Origin: Sphaerulina vaccinii
Taxonomy: Eukaryota; Ascomycota; Dothideomycetes; Mycosphaerellales; Mycosphaerellaceae
Assembly: GCA_022570795.1 (NCBI GenBank)
Contig: JAKUDP010000001.1
Location: forward strand, 3,472,001-3,536,000
Direction: 5' to 3'
Length of the DNA stretch: 64,000 nucleotides
Part shown: positions 22,158 to 32,049 of the stretch, in pieces
Layout of the letters: every line of letters starts with the position of its first letter
How positions within the stretch are numbered: position 1 is the first letter of the stretch
Notes under the pieces: generated by a model
What the model was told of the DNA's origin: nothing
What the model saw: only the letters and a program-made list of their open reading frames with translations
The model's database searches: none
Translations under genes and position numbers: made by a program

Positions 22158-23684
22158 GTTGAACACCTCATTAAGAGCTGAAGAGCTGAAGAGCTGTATA
22201 GCACACAAGGACCTTCGTATAGGAGCGAATGAGTGGAAGGAGTAATTGCTGATCCTCTATAGGTGGAATGTGGTTGTCGGGAGGCCGCCTTCACCTAACC
22301 GAGCCCTCACGTATTCGTGTGGCAGTAATGTCCAGTGATGACAGATAGCGATCGCGGCCGAGTTGACCGAGCCATGTTGGAGAGCAGGATCAGGCGTGTT
22401 CAAGCCAGTGTCGCATTTCCTATAGCATGCAGTTCCTGGACATCAACCAAACGGAAACCATACCAGCAGAGCGAGGTAGGCTAAGATTGCACCTTTCCCA
22501 AAGTCGACCTGATCGACCGTTCACATCGTCTGGGGAACGCATCCGCAGAGAATTCCCAGGGAGATGGATATACGCAGTCAGGGTTCTCCATGCCAGGTAC
22601 GCTGCTGGTCCTGGTACAGATTGGTGCACAGTGCGGAAGATGGTGGTAGTGCTCCCACTAACAGGTCGCGTCTTGTTGTGGTGACCATGTTGGTGCTTAT
22701 GCTTATGCTTATGCTGCTGCTGCTTCTGCTGCTTTAAAAGCTTGTTAGTCGTGATGGAGCTGTGAGGTGTTCGAAGTCGTCGAAGATGCAAGATGGAAAG
22801 CGCGAAGCCTCCCACACACGCTAGCGACTAGCGCCAGCAGGATAGAATAACGGGCCATAAGCCTATTTGAGCTGTGCCTGGCGCCAAGGTCGATAAAGTT
22901 CAGTTTTCCACCCGTAGCTTTTGGTTGACAAGGCACGACATCCCTACTTCTTCTTCATCACATCACTGAACCCAACTTCTATCAGATGCAAGCGATGTCG
23001 GACATCAGTCGGAGTCCTCTTAAAGATGTGACATCAAACCAGGACTCACCATTTCAAGACCTGTTCTAACGAGAGTGTCCTCATCCATTAGAGCTTCACG
23101 AAAGGAATGGCAAAGACACAGAACAACAAAAGGAGAAGCCGGAGGTATGTGCTTCAAGGGAAATTTGTAAGCCCTGCCTTTTGTTGGGCTCGAGCACGTG
23201 CTTTTGCCAGGACTCCGCGAGCAGTCACTCTAGGGTGTGGCCTTGCAAGTGCACCTCCGTCTCTCGCCCGCTAACATGCGGATTTACAAGAAAGGTTTTG
23301 AGCATTGACACATGAGCATAATGGCACGGAAGTTTCGTGGCACTTAGCGTCCTTAGCATTGACAGCATAGCATTGACAGCTTGTGAGCTTGTCAGCATAC
23401 ACTGTCAGGGACCAGACAACATGTTCCAGATGTTCCAGGTTTCGGGCAGGATGCGAAAGCTTCATTGGCAACCACGGACTCCTCCTCCTCGATACTCAAA
23501 AATCTTCATCTCCTCCTCCAGGTCAGATTGCATGCGCTCATTCCATTCTTGCTCATCTCAGCGCCCACCTAGTCCATTCACTACACCTTGTACCAACAGA
23601 AACTTCACCAACAGGTGCTCCACCAACAATAACATCACTTGCCATTGAACCTCAGTACAGATAGGATAAACCGGCCACTCCAAG
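22158..23684. other. Long divergent intergenic region
   Basis: About 1.5 kb separates the leftward chloroperoxidase and the rightward CFEM receptor. It should contain both promoters. A minus-strand ATG at 22858 opens a 37-codon frame that begins like a signal peptide (MARYSILLALVASVCG). It might be exon 1 of a small secreted protein, but I could not find a convincing continuation. Confidence 0.35.
22694..22734. repeat. Microsatellite-like GCTTAT / GCT tract
   Basis: Three GCTTAT units pass directly into a run of GCT/TCT triplets. The minus strand reads as a Gln/His/Lys-rich tract, but no supported gene uses it. Confidence 0.7.
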
Positions 23685-25592
23685 ATGCGACCCTTCTGGA
23701 CATTGGCATGTCTGCTAGGTGGAGCCATACTAGCTGCAGCAAGCCCTTCAGAGCTCCACATTCGATATGCAGAGGCTCTCGCTGCCAGTGATGTAGCCGC
23801 ATCAGCACAATTGGAGACTCCGCAGGCGAAGAAAGCAGCTGCTCTCAAGTTGATAGCGACAATGCCAAAGTGTGGGGTGCGTTCTGTGGTGGCCGTTTGG
23901 TGTATAGAGGAGAAGCTGACGATTGATGAAGCTGGTCTGCATCGAGACAATGATTTCAGCCTCACCCTGTTCGTTCGACGATACGGCTTGCTCCTGCAGC
24001 AATAGCACCATATCTGCACAGGTAGCACAATGCATTCACCAGAGCTGCACAATCAAGGAGACACTTTGTAAGTTGTCGCGTGTTGATATGCTTGAGGATG
24101 AGTGGCAACTGATGAGCTCCCTCAGCTACGAAGAACATCTCCGATGCCATATGTGGTAAGCCAATCCGCGACAAGAGCGGCGTCGCCTATGGCACTGGTG
24201 TCGGAGGCATGATCTTCGCCATCGTTGCTTGGTTCGTCAGAATGATTTCCAAGATACATGTGCAAATTGCTGGAGGCTTTGCAATGTCGAGCGAGTTGTG
24301 GTGGGACGACCTCGCTGTCACGGTTTCCTTGTTTTTCGTAATCGGATTTTGCATTCTTACAGTGCCGTTGACGAACCTTGGATACGGACGAGATGTCTGG
24401 ACTGTTCCCTTCAAAAATCTTAGTCCTATTGTCAAGGTGAGTTGTCCCGAGAACTTAGCGTGATGTGGGCTGACACTCTCTAGTTGATGTGGGCAGACGA
24501 GATCCTATACGTTTTTGGCTTGGGAATGGTGAAGATCTCACTCCTGTTAACCTACCTTCGCTTCTTCTCCTCCGATCGGTTCCGGCAAGTCACTTGGGTT
24601 GTGATCGGGTTGAACGCGGTATTCATCATCGCCTTCTTCATCGTGGTGATGTGTCAATGCAAGCCAATGTCGTATATCTGGTAAGTTGTGCTTGAGCGTT
24701 CCTCCCGAGCTCATTTGCTAATGACCAGTGTAGGAACCAGTGGGATGGAGAGCACGAGGGAACTTGCTTGCCCATCAATCCGGTAGTCTGGTCGGCGTAA
24801 GTCTTCGCTCGGCAATCTTGACGGTCGTGGCTTCTGACACATTATGCAGAGCGGTCATCAACATCATCCTTGACTTCCTTGTCCTCGGATTGCCAATCTT
24901 CCAGCTGTGGAAGATGAACTTGAACAAACGCAAGAAGTTCTTGGTCATGCTCATGTTCGGAATGGGATTCCTGGTCACCATTACCAGCATCATGCGACTG
25001 CACGCCATCGTTGGCTATGGCGAGAACAAGAACTTCACCTGGGTGAGAGTAGAACCAGGACTTTGGGTAAGTCGGAATCATCTTTACGAAGACGATAGGT
25101 CCAATCTAACCTACGGCTAGTCCAAGCTGGAACTTCAGCTTTCGATCGTTTGTGCCTGCATGCCTGCTATACGACAAGTTATTGTAAGTAGTTCTGTTAT
25201 TCGAATGAGAGGAGCTGCAGGAGTTTTGCTAACAAAGCTGCAGCGACGCTTCTCGCCAAGATTGATTGGAAGCACTCGTGGTGAAGGCTCCACCACAGGT
25301 GTCAGCACCACGCAGCTGTCTGGTCGTACGTCTTTCTGGATGAATTCTCTGCAACCAAGCAACCAGAGCCAGACACTAAACAGCGAAATAGGCACCATCG
25401 CCATGTCTCAAGATAATGGAAAGAGTGTCGACACGGAGGTACGTGGGAAAATCCCCACTACCACCGTTTCAGAATGTGACTGATTGTCCTTTCCGCTAGC
25501 ACTTTGTACCGCTCAAAGAAATGCGCTCGCAGCCGTCGAAGAAGAGCAACTCCACCATGGTTTCACAAGTCTCGGAAGTGTCAGAGATGTGA
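23685..25592 (+). CDS. CFEM-domain seven-helix membrane receptor (Pth11-like)
   Basis: Nine exons (23685-23876, 23932-24067, 24126-24436, 24484-24680, 24734-24796, 24850-25066, 25121-25183, 25244-25438, 25500-25592) give 488 residues, in phase throughout, with introns of 47-61 bp. A signal peptide precedes an eight-Cys CFEM domain: MPKCGLVCIETMISASPC, DDTACSCSNSTISAQ, CIHQSCTIKETL and ISDAICG. Seven hydrophobic helices follow, of the fungal rhodopsin-like/Pth11 class (GGMIFAIVAWFVRMI, VWSAAVINIILDFLVLGLPI, FLVMLMFGMGFLVTITSIMR). The cytoplasmic tail is Ser/Thr-rich. Pth11 in Magnaporthe senses surface cues for appressorium formation. Related receptors are expanded in plant-associated fungi. 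The ligand is unknown here. Confidence 0.88.
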
Positions 25593-26132
25593 TGTGATGA
25601 TCTTACTGCGATGCTCAATAACGGTAATGATGAGTACGGCCCTCCACTAGCAGTTGCTGCAAAACCGTTGCACTGACAATTATCGTGCAGTTTAGATGGC
25701 TGTGAGGACTGAGTGATCTGGAGCACACAGCAACCAGCACATGCTAGGAGCGAGGCTGGCGGACAGTCCTTCCCGTTGAACGTGTTTGCAGTCCTTTGCA
25801 GGGCCAGGTCCTGAGGTACTGTCTGAAAAGTTCGTTGGACCTTGGGTCAACTTGCGCAGGGCTCCGAAAGTCCCCTGAACTTTAAAAGCTGTCGAACAGT
25901 ACAGGCATTATCGAGTTCGTATATATCTCCGATGCATCCGCCATCGTGCATTAACGGGGTCCCTCGTCGAGCGCGGGTACGATGCGGGCTGGTTCTTCAT
26001 GGTATGCTATCTCGAGCACGTGTTGCTTCCATATTCCGAATCAAGAACATCATCTTCGCCGTTTCCGATGTAAGCCTTGACAAAAGCACAGTGCAAAAAG
26101 TCCGCCATGCAGATATCATCGTTATGAACGCG
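25593..26132. other. Intergenic between convergent genes
   Basis: 540 bp between the 3' ends of the CFEM receptor and the unknown coiled-coil gene. A plus-strand frame crosses 25842-26381 but overlaps the better-supported minus-strand gene and has no family resemblance. Confidence 0.4.
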
Positions 26133-26990
26133 CTACATGTCGACAGCAATTGTGGTAGATCCAAAGATTCCAGATATTCCGTTCAGCTCACTTTCCGGCT
26201 CATGTTGCTTACCATGCTCGTGGTCGTTGTTGAAGCTGGTCGTTCCAGGCTCATGAGTCAAGCTAGGAGCAAGACGTTGCACAATCATGCTAAGGAGCTG
26301 TCCCATGGTATCTTGCTTGCTGTTGATCTCGAGAAGCTGGTTCTCGCACGCCTCAAAGCGCATGTTCACAGTCTCTGTTAGCGCGTTGAGGCCACCGAGA
26401 ATCTCGTGTGCTTTGTCAGCCTCGACTGCGATTCCGGAATCTTGCTCCAGGCGATGCTTTGCTAGCTCCTGCTGCTTTGCAAGTTCGGCAACTTGCGCGC
26501 GCAGAGTGTTGATGGTGTACAGCACATCACCAAGCTTCCCCTCTGGAAAAGCTTTTCCGTTCACAATACCCGCAGGTACATCTGAGCTAGTTGCTGCAGA
26601 CCGTCCGGCTTCAGCTTCAGGTTCTTCAAGTACACCAGCAATCTGACTCGTCTTCGGATATGCCACTGGCTCTTCCAAACGAGCGTGGCATTCAGAAGGA
26701 AGATCGATTGCTACCCCACTGGCCTGTTCGTGCTCATCGTACGGTGTTGCCACGTTCGGTGAACTCTTCTTCTTGGCGAGCTTTGCAGGCTTTTTGACTT
26801 GCTTTGGGATCATGCTGAACTCGTTCAATACTGATGGAGATTTGGCTTCCTCTTCAGCTTGAGCTCCAGCGGTTTCGTCCTGTCTACAGGAGCTACCTGT
26901 ATTGGCTTGGCCTGATGTATCGACTGGAATCCTTCGGTTCTCGACTGTAGTGGGAGAAAGGCTTTCTTCTGGAGTTGGTTGGGCTTCCAC
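26133..26990 (-). CDS. Unknown protein with C-terminal coiled coils
   Basis: An open frame of 285 codons that I do not recognise. The first 150 residues are polar and disordered, rich in Glu, Pro and Ser, with a basic patch KKPAKLAKKKSSPN. A coiled-coil-like segment follows (VLYTINTLRAQVAELAKQQE), then a second helical block (MRFEACENQLLEINSKQDTM). The tail is His- and Glu-rich. The frame begins at a GTG directly after a TAG that looks like a splice acceptor, so the true start lies in an upstream exon. One candidate is ATG 27049 (six codons, then a poor GTTCGG donor and a 41 bp intron), giving MEKAEAVEAQPTPEE. That junction is weak. The gene is divergent from the cytochrome oxidase gene. Confidence 0.55.
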   Translation of the reverse strand: MEAQPTPEESLSPTTVENRRIPVDTSGQANTGSSCRQDETAGAQAEEEAKSPSVLNEFSMIPKQVKKPAKLAKKKSSPNVATPYDEHEQASGVAIDLPSECHARLEEPVAYPKTSQIAGVLEEPEAEAGRSAATSSDVPAGIVNGKAFPEGKLGDVLYTINTLRAQVAELAKQQELAKHRLEQDSGIAVEADKAHEILGGLNALTETVNMRFEACENQLLEINSKQDTMGQLLSMIVQRLAPSLTHEPGTTSFNNDHEHGKQHEPESELNGISGIFGSTTIAVDM

Positions 26991-27334
26991 CTACACAGAA
27001 TACATATGGATGATAAGCAAATAATCCGAACAGCCTCGGCCTTTTCCATCTAGGCCCACCTTCAAGCTTGTTGCCTCAGTTGGCTCGAGTTGTGTGTCGG
27101 AAAAACAGCCAATGGGTGTCGAGCAGATCGTTCTTTCCTCTGCGGAAACAGCCGAGACCGAGCAGCACAGGCAAGTAGAAGTTCCTCAAGCTCTCCATCA
27201 TAGAACTTCAAAAGCGCACTCTGCCCACCAGCAACACACCACACCACTTGGGTACAGCCAGCGCGCCTTGACGATATTCTCCTTCCCGCCGACATTCCTT
27301 TCGCCTCCCTGATCTCTCCTCCACCACCGCCACG
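26991..27334. promoter_or_regulatory. Divergent intergenic region with likely first exon
   Basis: 344 bp between the unknown coiled-coil gene (leftward) and the cytochrome c oxidase subunit gene (rightward). It probably contains the missing first exon of the former as well as both promoters. The last 70 bp are pyrimidine-rich, as often seen upstream of highly expressed fungal genes. Confidence 0.4.
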
Positions 27335-28156
27335 ATGCTGCGGACGACACCTCTTCTTCGGCAATCCCTGACCAGTGTGTCTTCCACGCGCACTGCTGCC
27401 GCTGCTCTCACGCCTCTTGCGCGGAACCAAACTACACAGCAAGTGCGATGCGCGCACGCCATCTCCAACCCAACATTGGCCAACATTGAGAAGCGATGGG
27501 AGGCCATGCCCCCACAGGAGCAGGCCGATCTATGGATGGCCCTGCGAGACCGCATGAAGGTGGACTGGAACGAGCTCACCGTACAGGAGAAGAAGGCTGG
27601 TACGTGATACTTTTACTTATGCTATCTATATGGCACGTTTTGGACAGCATAAATCATGGCGGAAGTGCAAGTGGTGGTGGTTGGGACAGCACCGGGAAAA
27701 AGCCGGCAGAGCCATGAGACGCGATGCATGGCTGCCATTGGCATCAGAAAGAAAGTGGGATGGAAGATAGTTGCTGACTGGTTGACGTACAGCTTACTGG
27801 ATTGCGTTCGGTCCCCATGGCCCTCGTGCGCAGACTCCTCCAGGTGAGAACACCAAGGTCTTTGCCTACACCATTGTGGGTGTTCTTGCTGCTGGCGCCC
27901 TCTTCGGCTTTACTCGATACTTCGCACGTGAGAAGCCACGAACTTTGAACAAGGAATGGCAAGAGGCCTCGAACGAGTACTTCAAGGTAAGCATATTGCG
28001 ATCCAGCAGGCTGAGGTGCATGGAGCAGAAGAAGCAGAGCACTAACCGTCTTGTGTGTTGCAGGAGAACCGAATCGAGCCAATCACTTTTATCGGCGGCG
28101 AAGATTACAAAGGAAAGGGTCTTGTGCAGTCACCGCCCAAAGGCAAGGACGAGTAG
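27335..28156 (+). CDS. cox5: Cytochrome c oxidase subunit IV (yeast Cox5 type), mitochondrial
   Basis: Exons 27335-27599, 27793-27986 and 28064-28156 give 183 residues. A Ser/Thr/Arg-rich mitochondrial presequence (MLRTTPLLRQSLTSVSSTRT) is followed by the mature start HAISNPTLANIEKRWEAMPP. The conserved block DLWMALRDRMKVDWNELTVQ comes next, then AYWIAFGPHGPRA. One membrane helix (VFAYTIVGVLAAGALFGFT) and the intermembrane tail ending NRIEPITFIGGEDYKGKG complete it. The protein is a nuclear-encoded subunit of respiratory complex IV that spans the inner membrane and modulates activity. Intron 1 is 193 bp, long for this window, and intron 2 is 77 bp. Whether other isoforms exist cannot be told here. 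Confidence 0.92.
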
Positions 28157-28407
28157 ACCATACTCGTACAAGAAGACGACGGCCGTGGTGTGATGTACTA
28201 CTTGTGAACATAGAGCGGATTCATCGCATATCTCACGCAACTCTCGAAGCGTTTCCCTTGCGTTGGCTGTAGAACGAGATCCGGCAAGAACTGGAAGTAG
28301 AGAAAGAGGGAAACAACTGTAACTTACTACACTTTCCAATAGCAGCAGTGCGACAGTGTACAAAGGAGCAAGATCTGGCATTGACTTTTTCCACCTCTAC
28401 ACCTCAA

Positions 28408-29616
28408 TCAACTACCGCCGGTTCTGGAGCCTGGTCTATATGGGAAGGTTGCTCTATAATGCTTTGCAATGTCTCGCCTGGTCGTTACCCACACGCCCTC
28501 CTTTTCCGAGATGTACTTCATGAAATTCCGCAGAGCTTCTGCTCGACCAGCCTTGCCCGTGATTCGTGAATGCAAAGGAATATTCATCATCTTGCCTCCT
28601 TCTCGGTAGAGCATGTCGAATGTGGACTTGAGATACTGCTCATACAGCTGTCCACTGCTGGACGTGAAGCCTGGCGCCATATGAAACTTGCCATCGTTGC
28701 AGTCGTAGTTGTAAGGCTTCGTCGATTGTCAGCGCATTGGAAAGGCAAAGAAGTGCTCCGACTGACTCACCACAAGCAACATGCCCTCCTTTTCTTCATC
28801 GGGCAAGTCTTTCTCATATGGTAGATCGACCCAGTAGGGTACATCGTCATTATAGCACTCAGAGCTATAAAGCAACTTCGGCGTTCCCCAATCCTTATTC
28901 ATCTCCTTAAAGTCCTCCGCAAGTCTACCCGGCGTATTCACAGTAGCACGACCGAAATAAACACCAACAGGAAACTCTCCCGTCACTCCCTGCAGCAACT
29001 TCTGAGAATCTCTAACATACTTCTTATCCTCTTCAGGACTCAAATCCCAGAAGTCCAACCAGCGTAGGCCATGATTTGCAATCTCATGTCCAGTTTGAAC
29101 ACAATACTTTCCGAAGCTGGGTGAAAGCTGCATCGCTCGAGCCACAGCATAGATGGTGATCTTCCAGTCGAATTCCTTGAAGAGACGCATTAGACGCCAG
29201 ACTCCGACTCGAGAGCCATATTCGAAGTCTTGTTCGGCGTTCAGGTAGCGGGCACCGTCTCTGTAGCCTCCGGAACTACCTTTCTCCCAGAGGTAAGGCT
29301 CGCTATGAGCTAGAAGTAGGAGGTAGAAGAGTTAGCAAATGTCTCTAGATCTTGTCCCTGGTCTCAATGATGTCTGTATATGAGCTCAGCACCATAGTGG
29401 TGGATGTGAGCTCAGTGAGACATTGTCACCAGCGGATGCCTTCTGCCTACTACACTTACCATCGCCTTCAAGAATGCTTCGCTCGCCACCTTCTTCGTAG
29501 TTGAGAACGAAAGAGACTGCGATGCGAGCTGAGTTTGGCCATTTGCAATCATGGGATGCTTCTCCGAATCCTTCGAAGTCTCGAGGGAGCTGGTATTGCT
29601 CCTCGATGTGGACCAT
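28408..29616 (-). CDS. Polysaccharide deacetylase-family protein (PuuE-like)
   Basis: Exons 29616-29460, 29309-28771 and 28716-28408 give 334 residues. The N-terminus has WPNSARIAVSFVLNYEEGGE, typical of PuuE/allantoinase-like members in which the first catalytic Asp of chitin deacetylases is replaced. VWRLMRLFKEFDWKITIYAV and GHEIANHGLRWLDFWDLS follow. PYNYDCNDGKFHMAPGFTSS and MMNIPLHSRITGKAGRAEAL close the NodB barrel. Bacterial PuuE hydrolyses allantoin without metal. Fungal relatives are poorly studied, so C-N hydrolysis on an amide or imide is a reasonable guess. There is no signal peptide, which argues against cell-wall chitin as substrate. Intron 1 is 150 bp and is itself a repeat (see the separate entry). 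The gene is divergent from an amidase. Confidence 0.84.
29310..29459 (-). mobile_element. Introner-like element forming intron 1 of the deacetylase-family gene
   Basis: This intron is about three times the usual length in the window. Nearly all of it aligns by eye with a segment at 48762-48898. Shared blocks, read on the plus strand, include AGTAGGAGGTAGAAG versus AGTAGTAGGTAGAAG, CAGCACCATAGTG versus CAGCACCAAAGTG, GTGAGACATTG versus GTGAGACACTG, and TGCCTTCTGCCTAC versus TGCCTTCTATCTAC. Its two ends are imperfect inverted repeats, so it can fold into a long hairpin. It has a normal GTAAGT donor, a GCTAAC branch site and a TTCTAG acceptor. These traits match introner-like elements known from Dothideomycetes, which multiply and insert as introns. 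Confidence 0.65.
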
Positions 29617-30039
29617 GGTCTCTTGATTGTTTGCGGATGTCGTATAGCTACAACGTGAATGAGAGATGAAACGCACCACTTACCTCTTATGCCGTAGATC
29701 TAAACTGGAACAACAGCTTACAAAGAATGCCTATCGAGACATTGTTTGATGTCGGGCAAGATGTACACAGGACGTGGGAGGTGAAGTCGCCTATCGAGAG
29801 GACTTGGCGGTCGGCGAGAGCTCAAGCTTCACCTTTCAGTGTGAGCTTACGTCGACATTAACATCACTTGCTAGGCGAGCGAGCTGATAGGGCTTCAATC
29901 ATACTATGGCGGCCAGAGGTAGTATAGCATTGTACATGCTCAAGCTGCTCGAGCAGGTGGATATGCAGCACAGGCCGAATAGCTAAGTCACAACAGATTG
30001 GTACTCACTCACACAGGTTTCAAAGCAAGACTGTCAAAC
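29617..30039. promoter_or_regulatory. Divergent promoter region, deacetylase-family gene and amidase
   Basis: 423 bp between two outward-facing start codons. It is a probable shared control region for two C-N hydrolase-type genes. No specific site is recognised. Confidence 0.4.
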
Positions 30040-31662
30040 ATGTCTGTGTTCTCAGTCGACCCGAAAGCTGGTTCCAAAGTCACAACTGCGGTGTTGGATG
30101 AAGTGTGCGAAGGTCTGGGTGTACGGATCAAGGATGAAGAGAAGGAGGACTACACGAAGCTGCTTGCTGTATTCGATGAGGGATGTCAGGAACTTATGGC
30201 TATGGAGGACTATATACCTCAAGTTGATCTTGTCCGTTTCCCTCGCAATGAGATTCACCAGCCAGGATCTCCAGAGAACACTCATGGCGCGTGGGCATGG
30301 CGTTGCAGTATCAAGGACACACAACCCAACAACGGACTTCTTGCTGGAAAGACGATCGCGCTCAAGGACATGATATCAGTGCAAGGAGTACCTATGCTGA
30401 TGGGAACCGAGTTCGTACAAGGTCATGTGCCGAACCTGGATGCTACAGTCACGCGCAGAACACTTCAAGCAGGTGGCCACATACTTGGCAAGGCAGTGTG
30501 CGAGAATCTATGTCACTCGGCGACAAGTCACAGCGCTGGTACAGGAGCTGTGGACAACCCGTATGCCAAGGGATATAGCAGCGGTGGGAGTAGCAGTGGA
30601 AGTGGCGTTCTAGTGGCCCTAGAAGAAGTCGATATGAGCGTAGGAGCCGACCAAGGTGGGAGTGTTCGCATACCGGCAACCAATTGCGGTGTCGTGGGAC
30701 TGAAGCCCACGTTCGGCTTGATTCCATACACTGGATGCGGAAGTAATGAAGCTACGAATGACCATCTCGGGCCTATGACTCGGACAATCCTGGACAACGC
30801 GTTGCTGCTTCAAGCCATCGGAGGCTCTGACAACATAGACGATCGAAGCTTCGCGGCACCATCGCCTGATACTTTACCAAGGTACTACCAGAATCTGAAA
30901 GCTCTTACTGATCTCGATGCGAAGAATCTGTCTGGCATGAAGATTGGCATAATCGCAGAGTCTCACGACATACCTGTGCTGGATCCTAGAGTCAAGCAAT
31001 GCTTTTTAGACGCCGCAGAAGGCTTCCGTAAGCTTGGGGCTGAGGTCTCAGAAGTCTCTATTCCTATGCACAAGAAAGGCACAGCCATATGGGGCGCGAT
31101 ATCTAAGCCTGGAGGCTACCTCACCAAGATGAATGGCTACAATGGACGTAGAGGTCATGCGATGCATGAGCTCAATGCACTCTTTGCCGAAGCACTCAAG
31201 TCTGAAGAGCGATGGGATAAAGCATATGTCAGCTCGAAGAACATCTATCTTAATGGTGCATATGCTGAAAAGAAGTATCCTTCGTTGCACGCAAGAGCTA
31301 CCAACCTATCTCGCAAGCTACGCGATGCATATGACACTGCATTGCAGGAGTACGATGTACTGGTCACTCCCACCCTGCCCTACGTGGCAACATCTCATTG
31401 TGAGCCTGGGGCTACTCCTCTGGAGCAGATAAAGAAGCAAGTTGGTCTGGTGAGCAATACTTGCCAGTTCAATCAGACTGGACATCCAGTGCTTGCAATG
31501 CCGATAGGCAGGCTGCCAGTGCTGGAAGGCCCGGCGCTTGGGGACGAGAAAGTGAAATTACCTGTAGGTATGCAAATTGTAGGGAAATGGTGGGCTGAAG
31601 AGACGGTGTATCGATGCGGCTATGCTTGGGAGCTTACAAACGACTGGAAACAACTCGGGTAG
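30040..31662 (+). CDS. Amidase (amidase signature family)
   Basis: Intronless, 540 residues. The amidase-signature catalytic set is complete: Lys109 in KTIALKDMISVQG, the Gly/Ser-rich loop GYSSGGSSSGSG (179-190) carrying the cis-Ser, and the nucleophile Ser208 in GADQGGSVRIPA. Flanking blocks GLKPTFGLIPYTGC, LGPMTRTILDNALLLQAIGG and YDVLVTPTLPYVA agree. The family hydrolyses amides to acid and ammonia. Some members act on indole-acetamide or on amides made from nitriles. An N-terminal domain of about 100 residues precedes the signature, as in fungal members near bacterial mandelamide and nitrile-pathway amidases. No signal peptide is seen, so it is probably cytosolic. The start is the only ATG just upstream of homologous sequence. 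Confidence 0.9.
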   Translation: MSVFSVDPKAGSKVTTAVLDEVCEGLGVRIKDEEKEDYTKLLAVFDEGCQELMAMEDYIPQVDLVRFPRNEIHQPGSPENTHGAWAWRCSIKDTQPNNGLLAGKTIALKDMISVQGVPMLMGTEFVQGHVPNLDATVTRRTLQAGGHILGKAVCENLCHSATSHSAGTGAVDNPYAKGYSSGGSSSGSGVLVALEEVDMSVGADQGGSVRIPATNCGVVGLKPTFGLIPYTGCGSNEATNDHLGPMTRTILDNALLLQAIGGSDNIDDRSFAAPSPDTLPRYYQNLKALTDLDAKNLSGMKIGIIAESHDIPVLDPRVKQCFLDAAEGFRKLGAEVSEVSIPMHKKGTAIWGAISKPGGYLTKMNGYNGRRGHAMHELNALFAEALKSEERWDKAYVSSKNIYLNGAYAEKKYPSLHARATNLSRKLRDAYDTALQEYDVLVTPTLPYVATSHCEPGATPLEQIKKQVGLVSNTCQFNQTGHPVLAMPIGRLPVLEGPALGDEKVKLPVGMQIVGKWWAEETVYRCGYAWELTNDWKQLG

Positions 31663-32049
31663 ATTCAACGTCCGCCGCGTGGTACTCTCACAGCTCACAG
31701 CAAAATTGTGCAGCGGAGAAACTGTTAGTGGCGGAACGGCAACCTGCATACTATCCCTGTAGCGTCGGGCGGCCTGCAGATGCACTTGTAGCACAAGCAG
31801 ATAGGTTACACAAGCACCGATCGCACTTGCGATTGTAGCAGCATCTTGCACGAGATATCTTGACTTCCACTGACCTTCTTGCTTCACTTTAGTTTAGACT
31901 TCGAAATGTAGCAGACAAGCTTCAAGTAGCCCGTTGCCACGCAACGACAGATCTTTAAAAATTCATGAGAACGAATGAAATCTGAAGCATGAGATGAACG
32001 AAATCTGGAGTCTTGCGCGCTGGTGAAATGAACAAAACAAGGGAGTGAA
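31663..32049. other. Intergenic, nothing recognised
   Basis: 387 bp between the amidase and the first coiled-coil gene. It should contain the coiled-coil gene promoter. No motif stands out. Confidence 0.4.

Noticed and set aside
22420..22936. A small secreted His/Lys-rich protein on the minus strand (start at 22858)
   Set aside because: A signal-peptide-like start exists, but the Gln/His/Lys tract comes from a microsatellite and no donor-acceptor pair joins the parts well.
27062..27579. Minus-strand frames of 131 and 123 codons over the cytochrome oxidase promoter and first exon
   Set aside because: They are antisense shadows of a well-supported mitochondrial gene and of its leader, with Arg-rich composition.
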